Source: Lachnospiraceae bacterium
GTDB taxonomy: Bacteria; Bacillota; Clostridia; Lachnospirales; Lachnospiraceae
Direction: 5' to 3'
DNA: 64,000 bases
Assembly (NCBI GenBank): GCA_015258065.1
Contig: JABZIZ010000001.1
Coordinates: forward strand, 1-64,000
Part shown: piece by piece, positions 16,841 through 23,103 of the stretch
How the letters are laid out: each line of letters starts with the position of its first letter
Position numbering within the stretch: the stretch's first letter is position 1
The notes under the pieces: model-generated
Database searches by the model: none
Seen by the model: the letters and a program-made list of their open reading frames with translations, nothing else
What the model was told of the DNA's origin: nothing
Program-made: the position numbers and the translations under genes

Positions 16841-17851
16841 TTATAGCAAATCAATTAGTATTTTTTCTCCCTCGTATGGTCTGGGTATAAAATCCACAAA
16901 ATCGTCAACTGTCTGAATTTTATTTAGATGGCTTAAAACATATTTATTGTCCCATATCATGTTATATCCGCCATCCCAATATTCTTTTAGGGTATATCTC
17001 ATACAATTTCCAACCACGATAGGTAAATATGTTGTAACCGTTATATCTCCATTTGCTTTTATTTCCATGCAGTAAGATTTTAGCCCATTTTTAGCATTGA
17101 ACGGCATACGTCTCATATGATCTAGAGGATCGCCCCATTCAACAATAATCTTTTCTCCATATTCGGTAATAGCATTCTGCACATCCCTTAAAAATAAAAA
17201 GTATTCTTGTTTTGAAAGAATTAGGCTTTCTCCTATAGTTCTCCCACGACCTGACGGAATAAATGGCATCATTCGAACAACATCAATTCCTAATAACATA
17301 CACATTTCAATATACTCATTTATACTTTTATAATTTAGTTTGTTTGGAACAAAAGATGTAGCTATCGCTTTAATTCCGGCATCTTTTAATACTTTTACAG
17401 CATTAATTGCATGCTCGAATGAACCTTTTACCTGTCTAAAGCTGTCATGCTGATATTGATTAATCCCATCAATTGAAATCTGGATTTGTTCTAGCTCTCT
17501 CTTTTTAAGTTCTGCAGCTTTTTCTTTGGTAATTAGAAATCCATTTGATACCATGCTTATTGCCCCGACTTCATCTTTTAAAACATCCATCAAATCAAGG
17601 ATATTTTCTCTGCATAAGGTTTCTCCTCCGCACAAACATACAGAAAGGGGATGTAACTCGGCTATCTGCCTACCAACCTCAATGACTTGTGAATCACTTA
17701 ATTCTTTAATCTGGCTTGAACCGCTATTATTGTAGCAGTGAAGGCATTTCAGATTACACTTGTTTGTAATATCAAATGAAACCGCAATAGGACCAGAAAG
17801 TTTTGACATAACTTCATATTTTTCTTTTAACTTATATTCTGCAATTTGCAT
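16841..17851 (-). CDS. Radical SAM peptide-modifying enzyme with reduced SPASM-like C-terminus
   Basis: 336 residues. The [4Fe-4S] cluster motif CNLKCLHC gives Cys32, Cys36 and Cys39; GGET (75-78) contacts SAM. The C-terminus resembles a SPASM/twitch region (Cys261...VTTYLPIVVGN...Cys283), but it lacks most cluster cysteines. Additional cysteines are at 72, 74, 80 and 184. The precursor next door has no Cys, so thioether formation is excluded; epimerisation or side-chain cross-linking remain. GGAGGT lies 4 nt before the ATG. The previous gene encodes the precursor. Confidence 0.8.
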   Translation of the reverse strand: MQIAEYKLKEKYEVMSKLSGPIAVSFDITNKCNLKCLHCYNNSGSSQIKELSDSQVIEVGRQIAELHPLSVCLCGGETLCRENILDLMDVLKDEVGAISMVSNGFLITKEKAAELKKRELEQIQISIDGINQYQHDSFRQVKGSFEHAINAVKVLKDAGIKAIATSFVPNKLNYKSINEYIEMCMLLGIDVVRMMPFIPSGRGRTIGESLILSKQEYFLFLRDVQNAITEYGEKIIVEWGDPLDHMRRMPFNAKNGLKSYCMEIKANGDITVTTYLPIVVGNCMRYTLKEYWDGGYNMIWDNKYVLSHLNKIQTVDDFVDFIPRPYEGEKILIDLL

Positions 17852-17907
17852 AGATACCTCCGATCATCTTAGTAGTTTGATGGAGCAAGGCGGTGTAACA
17901 GTTGTCT

Positions 17908-17944
17908 TAGGTAATTATGATCATTTATGCTCACGAGTTACCTA
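17908..17944 (-). promoter_or_regulatory. Hairpin between precursor and radical SAM genes
   Basis: TAGGTAA (17908-17914) pairs with TTACCTA (17938-17944); the latter includes the precursor stop codon, and ATGATCAT lies inside the loop. No T-run follows, so it would act as an attenuator, processing site or stabiliser rather than a terminator. Such elements often set a high precursor-to-enzyme ratio in RiPP operons. Confidence 0.4.
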
Positions 17945-18159
17945 GTATAATTATAGTTCATGCCAATATTCCAGTTAAAGCCTCCGTTTGCATTAGCTAG
18001 AACATTCGCATTAGCGTGTGTGTACACATTAACGTTTAATAAAAGGTTTGTATTAACTCCAACATTTATGTTTGTCCCTAGCGTTACCGGTACGACAAGA
18101 ACCCCCTGAGGGGTATTGCCGTCCGATTGAACACTTGGTTTTTGATATGACACTTCCAT
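17938..18159 (-). CDS. RiPP precursor peptide with period-six asparagine core (polytheonamide-like)
   Basis: 73 residues, no cysteine and only one Lys (Lys7, in the leader). Residues 1-28 are a plausible leader ending VVPVTLG; from Thr29 on the peptide is Asn/Val/Ala/Gly/Thr-rich. Asn occurs at 32, 38, 44, 50, 56, 62 and 68 without exception, every sixth residue. A second Asn lies at 30, 36, 42 and then 52, 58, 64, 70, giving NxN pairs throughout. Polytheonamide cores have the same six-residue Asn spacing along a beta-helix. AAGGAGAG lies 7 nt before the ATG. The leader/core cut site is unknown. Confidence 0.75.
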   Translation of the reverse strand: MEVSYQKPSVQSDGNTPQGVLVVPVTLGTNINVGVNTNLLLNVNVYTHANANVLANANGGFNWNIGMNYNYTR

Positions 18160-18201
18160 TTTTTTGCTCTCCTTTCTTAAAATAAATTAAGCTACACCGC
18201 C

Positions 18202-19809
18202 TTATTCTTCTTCAATTTTGATGAGTACATCTGCTTGTTTTATTATTAAATCATCATGACTTATAGCAATAACAATGCAATGATTATCTTTCTTACTCTT
18301 GATCGTTTTAATTATTTCGGGAATCAAATCACCGCTTAAAGAAGCGGTAGGTTCATCAAATATATACACACTTGCTTCCTTTAAAACTGTCCTTAGAAAG
18401 AAAACCATTTGCTTTTCACCCTCAGACAATGATAATATATTTTTCTTCCATAGATAGAGCAAATTGAAATGATCGCTTAAAAAGAGATTTGATAATTCTC
18501 TGTCTTTGATTATAGCTTCAATTTCCTCCTTTGATTCCATAGAGAGCATAAAACACAAGTATTCTCCAACGTCCATCTGCGGAGCACTCTCATTTTGAAT
18601 CATTACCGAGAACTTGTTATTTCTGGCTTTCTCTAAATTAATGCTTTTGATATTTTTGTTGTTGAATAAAACATTTCCTTTGTCGCTTTCTATAAGACCC
18701 ATTATTCCTTTAATAAGTGATGTTTTTCCCGCACCATTTTGACCAATTATTACATAGAATAAATCCTTTTCAAAAGCATTATTTGCAGAAAAGAGATTTC
18801 TAACTGACAGATTTTCAACTTGAATTCTATTAATTGATTCAATAATATTTAATCCGCATTGATCTGGTTTCAAAGCAAATATTTCATCCATTCTCACGGC
18901 ACATGCTTTAACTTCTTGATACTCTTTTCCCATATTGATATACGATTTTATTAGTGAAATGATACTCGCAAAATAAATGTTTATAACTGCGTATTCACCG
19001 ACAGTAATATTCCCACGTATAACTTGAAGGCCGCCAATAATAACTACGGCAACCTGAAACGCAATTTCTATGATTCTATCGATTGTCTCAAAGGTTGTAT
19101 TCGTTTTGCACCATCTATACACAGACTGAAAAAAAGCATTATAACTATTTTTTATTAAGTTGGAAAAAGAATTTATTATCCCATGGGTTGCTACTTCTTG
19201 GTGAAGTATTAGCTGCTCGCTTAATTTTCCAAAGAAAATATTCTGCTGCTCTTTATAACAGACGTTTGCATCAAACAGTGGTTTTTTCATCAACAAGTAT
19301 AAAGCGATAAAAATCATTGAAAAAACAATAACGAGAAGAAAAACTAAACGATTAATGGAAAAGAGAATAATCAAAAGTAACAAAAGCCCTATTGCGTTAA
19401 TAGCCGCAGTTATTACCTGATCAATGAAAAAAGAAACAATGCTCGTACTATCTATATTTATGCGATGAGTCATATACATCGGGTCAAATGTGTAATCCAG
19501 AGGCATCTTTTGTATTTGATGAATTCCCTCTAGGTTTATTTCAAAGGAAATATTGTTTTTTAACTTAACTTTTTTAAGAACATAGATGTAGGATAACACG
19601 CTACTAACCAGGCCTATCGTTCCAATTAAGAATGCATACCTCACAATGATTATTGCATCTTTATATATCACTAAAGAATCAATAAATTTACCATTTATGT
19701 AAGGTATAACAACGGAAAGACAGGCGCTCAGTAATTGCACAATAATAATAAATGATACGATTTTTTTCCTTTTTTTTAGCTTTTTCCTAAATATAGAATA
19801 CGAAATCAT
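18202..19809 (-). CDS. ABC transporter, fused permease and ATPase (candidate peptide exporter)
   Basis: About 535 residues. Six membrane segments occupy roughly residues 15-290. The ATPase then shows Walker A GQNGAGKTS, Q-loop MIQNES, a variant signature LSLSEGEKQM, Walker B VYIFDEPTA and H-loop AISHDD. No N-terminal C39 peptidase is present, so it does not cleave a leader itself. The start is uncertain: ATG 19809 or TTG 19830, both with poor ribosome sites. It is the first gene of the RiPP operon and lies 42 bases before the precursor; export of the mature peptide is inferred. Confidence 0.85.
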   Translation of the reverse strand: MISYSIFRKKLKKRKKIVSFIIIVQLLSACLSVVIPYINGKFIDSLVIYKDAIIIVRYAFLIGTIGLVSSVLSYIYVLKKVKLKNNISFEINLEGIHQIQKMPLDYTFDPMYMTHRINIDSTSIVSFFIDQVITAAINAIGLLLLLIILFSINRLVFLLVIVFSMIFIALYLLMKKPLFDANVCYKEQQNIFFGKLSEQLILHQEVATHGIINSFSNLIKNSYNAFFQSVYRWCKTNTTFETIDRIIEIAFQVAVVIIGGLQVIRGNITVGEYAVINIYFASIISLIKSYINMGKEYQEVKACAVRMDEIFALKPDQCGLNIIESINRIQVENLSVRNLFSANNAFEKDLFYVIIGQNGAGKTSLIKGIMGLIESDKGNVLFNNKNIKSINLEKARNNKFSVMIQNESAPQMDVGEYLCFMLSMESKEEIEAIIKDRELSNLFLSDHFNLLYLWKKNILSLSEGEKQMVFFLRTVLKEASVYIFDEPTASLSGDLIPEIIKTIKSKKDNHCIVIAISHDDLIIKQADVLIKIEEE

Positions 19810-19873
19810 AACCTGCGATTTCTGCTTCAATGAGCGGTTTTATATTTTGTTTTGCGGCATAATTATTTCTTTG

Positions 19874-19902
19874 ATATTATCATGTTTGTAAACTTTTTTC
19901 AA
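19874..19902 (-). promoter_or_regulatory. Candidate promoter of the RiPP operon
   Basis: On the minus strand TTGAAA (19897-19902), a 17-nt spacer and TAATAT (19874-19879) lie 45-65 bases before the ABC transporter start. Both boxes are imperfect but spacing is ideal, and no other gene on this strand lies between it and the operon. Confidence 0.45.
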
Positions 19903-19991
19903 ATGATTGCGATATCACCACAAAAAATAGTAAGATTAACCAAATATATAGGTTTGAAATTCGACAATATGACAAAATTGTTGAAAATGTG

Positions 19992-20285
19992 TTAAATGCA
20001 GGTGCTTTTATATTTGATATCATTATCTACTTGTTTTCTGCAAGCGTTCATCAGTCCCGCCCATTTCATAGGGTCTTTTGATTTCAATTCTTCTGTTGCC
20101 CCTGCGCTTTTTGCAAGCTCCGGCATGATAAGCTCTATCCGCTCCCGGGCAGTAGCGTCTATTTCCGTACAGTGCTCATGTAGCTTCTCGCTGGCGACAA
20201 GGGCAATATAGAGGTCGGGGCGGTATTGCTCCAAATACGCCTTGCATAAAAGCCCGTTTCTTCCATGATACCCCAGATTCCCGAA
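19992..20285 (-). pseudogene. TnpV remnant (transposon-associated protein, 5' truncated)
   Basis: The frame runs from YHGRNGLLCKAYLEQYRPDLY through EIDATARERIELIMPELAKSAGATEELKSKDPMKWAGLMNAC. This is the conserved C-terminal two thirds of TnpV, a small protein carried by clostridial transposons and integrative elements. An in-frame stop at 20286-20288 removes the N-terminal part, and no intact recombinase is next to it. It marks mobile-element debris at the right side of the AT-rich island. Confidence 0.65.
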
Positions 20286-20293
20286 TCACATAA

Positions 20294-20690
20294 CTATGAT
20301 TTCGCCCAGAGCGGTTCGATTTCCAGATCTCTGTAGATCTGTTCTTATTTTGTAGTTACTTCTCCCTGAATCGGGGCTTTTCCCGGTTCAGGGAAGCATT
20401 CGATGACGTCCAGCTCGTCTAAAAAACCAGTCATCGTATCCTTTGCAAACAAACCTTTTTTCTACATCTTTGATTTGATGTAAGAAAGATAGATTAACGC
20501 AATGAACTCAACGAACAGTTTGCCTTCTAAACTGCGATCAGATGATACCAAAGTTCTTCTACAGTTGAGTCTCTCTTTCAAGTTTCCGAATGCTTTCTCA
20601 ACAACGTCTCTGGTTCTGTAAAGTTCCAAAGCTTTGATGGGGTCTTTCACTTCGTTTGAGATCAGAACAAAGCAGCCATAGTACCGTGCA
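20294..20690 (-). pseudogene. IS1634-like DDE transposase, C-terminal remnant
   Basis: The frame shows ARYYGCFVLISNEVKDPIKAL, then VVEKAFGNLKERL (the conserved C-terminal region of IS4/IS1634-type DDE transposases) and FVEFIALIYLSYIKSKM. An in-frame stop at about 20462 follows, and then readable tail DELDVIECFPEPGKAP with a second stop before TTK...EQIYRDLEI. The N-terminal two thirds are missing; at about 20690 the frame runs into aldehyde-dehydrogenase-like sequence on the other strand. No terminal repeats were seen. Confidence 0.75.
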
Positions 20691-20788
20691 GTTATCAACG
20701 GCGCCAGCTTCTCCAGCAGCTTAGAGGTGCCCTTTGGCGGATACAAATTCTCCGGCATCGCACGAAAGATGTCATGAGCACCTTTGAC
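20691..20788 (+). pseudogene. Aldehyde dehydrogenase 3'-end fragment
   Basis: This 98-base stretch aligns with bases about 13040-13138 of the intact aldehyde dehydrogenase, with roughly 85 percent identity by eye. It reads VINGASF...EVPFGGYKFSGI before a one-base deletion, then MSTFD in the shifted frame. It abuts the transposase remnant on one side and the FMN dehydrogenase leader on the other. It is either a relic of a second dehydrogenase gene or a duplication made when the island came in. Confidence 0.75.
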
Positions 20789-20947
20789 ACCCACATCCTC
20801 TGCTCTCGTCACTCTCATTCTTTCCGTTTTTCCATGCAAAACTTTCCAGTTTTTTATTTATTAATGAGTGGCCTTGTGCTATCGTTAGGAAGGCTCTTTG
20901 ATTGAGAAACCTTTCTTGTCCATCAGCAAGTTTAAAAAGGAGAGATG

Positions 20948-21892
20948 ATGACAAAACCAATAAATTCCGAAAATCCACAGGCAGGTGTCATTCCCCTCAC
21001 AGAGGGGAATGCTGCAGATGCCAATGTCTATAACCGCACCTTTCTGGACAGCATCCATGTAGAAATGCGCATCATCGACAGCACCGAAGTCGATACGTCC
21101 ATCGAACTGTTTGGCAGGAAGTATGACACTCCCATCATGACCCCCGCCTTTTCTCATCTGGAGCAGGTGCTAGGAAACGGCAACACACCGATGGAAGAAT
21201 ATGCGCTGGCAGCAAAGGAGGTGCGGACGCTGAACTTTGTCGGCATGGAGGACAATGAACTTTACCGCAAGATCGCTGAGAAGAATCCCGATACCGTCCG
21301 GATCATCAAACCCTTTGCCGATCAGGACAAAATTCTCTCCGAGATTTCTTTTGCCAAAGAAATGGGCAGCACTGCCGTAGGCGTTGATATCGATCATGTC
21401 CCCGGCACAAATGGCAGGTACGATGTGGTAGACGGTCATCCGATGGGACCGCTCTCTTTTACCGACCTGAGGAAACTGGTTGCCTCCTCTCCTCTTCCTT
21501 TTGTGGCAAAGGGCGTTCTTTCCGTGCAGGATGCGGTAAAAGCAAGGGACGCCGGCTGCGCTGCCATTGTCGTTTCGCACCACCACGGCAGACTCCCGTT
21601 CGCCGTCGCTCCCCTTCAAATTTTGCCTCTCATCAAGGAAGCGCTCATCAGCTCTTCCATGAAGATTTTTGTGGACTGCGGCATGGACACCGGATACGAC
21701 GCCTATAAAGCTCTGGCACTGGGCGCCGATGCCGTTTCTGTGGGAAGAGGCATTTTAAATCCTCTTCTTTCGGAAGGCAAAGAGGGCGTAGTTCTGAAAA
21801 TAACCAGGATGAACGAAGAACTGCGTGAAATGATGATGTACACAGGCGTCAAGAACCTGCAGAGCTTCGATTCGACCGTGCTGCATTTCTGA
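20948..21892 (+). CDS. FMN-dependent alpha-hydroxy acid dehydrogenase/oxidase
   Basis: 314 residues, a TIM-barrel flavoenzyme of the lactate/glycolate oxidase family, oxidising a 2-hydroxy acid. Key regions are KPFADQDKI, FVAKGVLSVQDAVKARDAG, the active-site SHHHGR (usual form SNHGGR; catalytic His and Arg kept), VDCGMDTGYDAYKALALGADAVSVGRG for phosphate binding. N-terminal loops are shorter than in eukaryotic members. I chose the second ATG, 5 nt after AGGAG. Metabolically it could pair with the aldehyde dehydrogenase once next to it. Confidence 0.85.
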   Translation: MTKPINSENPQAGVIPLTEGNAADANVYNRTFLDSIHVEMRIIDSTEVDTSIELFGRKYDTPIMTPAFSHLEQVLGNGNTPMEEYALAAKEVRTLNFVGMEDNELYRKIAEKNPDTVRIIKPFADQDKILSEISFAKEMGSTAVGVDIDHVPGTNGRYDVVDGHPMGPLSFTDLRKLVASSPLPFVAKGVLSVQDAVKARDAGCAAIVVSHHHGRLPFAVAPLQILPLIKEALISSSMKIFVDCGMDTGYDAYKALALGADAVSVGRGILNPLLSEGKEGVVLKITRMNEELREMMMYTGVKNLQSFDSTVLHF

Positions 21893-21975
21893 TGTTCCTT
21901 TTCTACCCCATTGACTGATTCCTTCGTCAGAAGAAACCAACCCGCACCCGTTATACCGACAGCAAAGGAGTCCCC

Positions 21976-22575
21976 GTGAAAGACAAAAAACAACTCATCC
22001 TCAACTTCGGCCATCTCTGGCTCATCGCAATGGAAATACTGGTCATCATAGGTGCCTTCGGAGAGGAGGGGATCATCACCACACGCTTTTATACGACTGA
22101 TTCCAACGTGCTGTGTTTCCTTGCCTCGATTGGCTATCTTTTTTTCCGAAAAAAGAATCCGAAGGCGGTAACCCTCCTGCGCTTTCTCTCTACCACCTGT
22201 CTCCTGGTCACCTTTACGGTGGTATTAACGGTGCTTGGTCCGCAGAAAGGGTATGCCGATCAGTTCCTCGGCGGTATGCGTCTCTTCAGCCATCTCCTCT
22301 GCCCCTTCCTCTCCCTTGCCCTCTTTGTCTTCGGAGAAGAGAAGGTTTCCTATCGCTGGAGTGCCTACGCAGTTCTCATCACCGTTGTCTATGCAATTCC
22401 GATGATCACCCTGAATGCGCTCGGCCTCCTTTCCGGTCCTTACAGCTTCTTAAAGGTGAGAGAGCAGAGCCTCTCCTCCACCTTTTTCTGGATCGTCGTG
22501 ATCTTAGGCGGAAACGCTCTGCTCTCCCTGGGAGCCATCAAGCTGCAGCATTTGCGCATCGGCAGCCAATCATGA
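21976..22575 (+). CDS. Six-helix membrane protein, possibly Pr6Pr-like
   Basis: 199 residues, about six hydrophobic segments. The pattern FYTTDSNVLCFLASI near residues 37-51 and RLFSHLLCPFLSLALFVFGEE in the middle resembles the Pr6Pr/FAR-17a-type families of bacterial membrane proteins of unknown role. The start is GTG at 21976 with AAAGGAG 5 nt upstream. It follows the FMN dehydrogenase by 83 bases and converges with yolD. I cannot assign a function. Confidence 0.6.
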   Translation: MKDKKQLILNFGHLWLIAMEILVIIGAFGEEGIITTRFYTTDSNVLCFLASIGYLFFRKKNPKAVTLLRFLSTTCLLVTFTVVLTVLGPQKGYADQFLGGMRLFSHLLCPFLSLALFVFGEEKVSYRWSAYAVLITVVYAIPMITLNALGLLSGPYSFLKVREQSLSSTFFWIVVILGGNALLSLGAIKLQHLRIGSQS

Positions 22576-23010
22576 TTTGTTTTTTGGTAGGAAGAGGTCG
22601 CCTTCCAGTTCCACGATTTCCTGAAAAGGGATTGCGCTACCGTCTGTCAACAGAAGCTGCTGTTTGTACGTATCCATTTTTTTTACCTGTCCGGTCACGG
22701 TGACATAGGCGCCGCCTGCTTTCTTTTGATCCAGCAAAAAGTAGGTGACGCTGATCCTGGGCTTCTCTTCCTTCCCTCTTTCCTGCAAATCGTCTCTGAT
22801 CTTTTGCAGCTTGTCATCGATCCTCTGCTTCTCATACTCATCTAAGAGGATTTTTTCCTCTGTCAGTCTCGCCTCTTCCGCCACTGCCTCCTCATAACCG
22901 GAGAGTGCGGCAAAGGGGGAAAACTGCGCCGCCCGGTCATGCATGGACATCTGCGGGTGAGTTCCGGAGACCGGATGCGGCAGGTGGAGAATGTCCTCAT
23001 ATTCGTTCAT
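22570..23010 (-). CDS. YolD-like protein
   Basis: 146 residues. The motif MSMHDRAAQFSPFAALSGYEE (about 22-40) and the C-terminal beta-rich GQVKKMDTYKQQLLLTDGSAIPFQEIVEL are typical of YolD-like proteins, which are encoded with Y-family polymerases in Bacillota and are thought to modulate them. It lies directly downstream of the umuC-like gene. GGAGGG is 8 nt before the ATG. Its 3' end overlaps the convergent membrane protein by 6 bases. Confidence 0.85.
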   Translation of the reverse strand: MNEYEDILHLPHPVSGTHPQMSMHDRAAQFSPFAALSGYEEAVAEEARLTEEKILLDEYEKQRIDDKLQKIRDDLQERGKEEKPRISVTYFLLDQKKAGGAYVTVTGQVKKMDTYKQQLLLTDGSAIPFQEIVELEGDLFLPKNKS

Positions 23011-23100
23011 GGATTTTTCCCTCCGATTCGGTCCTGCCTCTTCCCTACGATTCGTCCATGCCTCTTCGCTGTGATACGTTCATGGATTTTCCCTCATCTT
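23011..23100. repeat. Imperfect repeat of the yolD translation start, with a 12-codon upstream ORF
   Basis: Between umuC and yolD the sequence repeats the yolD start signal: (G)GAGGGAAAA(A)TCCATGAACG occurs at the true start and again about 73 bases upstream. Two further partial copies (GATTCG-T-CATG-like) lie between. The upstream copy opens a tiny frame, MNVSQRRGMDES, at 23045-23083 on the minus strand with its own ribosome site. It may be duplication noise or a leader peptide. Confidence 0.5.
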
Positions 23101-23103
23101 CCT

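Larger units (their letters stand above)
17887..18203. repeat. 11-bp inverted repeat bracketing the precursor gene
   Basis: AAGGCGGTGTA at 17887-17897 and its exact reverse complement TACACCGCCTT at 18193-18203 flank the precursor gene. The right arm covers the ABC transporter stop codon; the left arm lies in the leader of the radical SAM gene. In the transcript the arms could pair and enclose the precursor message. Confidence 0.55.

Noticed and set aside
14204..19902. Sactipeptide or ranthipeptide cluster
   Set aside because: The precursor has no cysteine, so thioether cross-links cannot form.
20885..21157. Minus-strand frame near the FMN dehydrogenase start
   Set aside because: Antisense to the enzyme's conserved N-terminus; no ribosome site.
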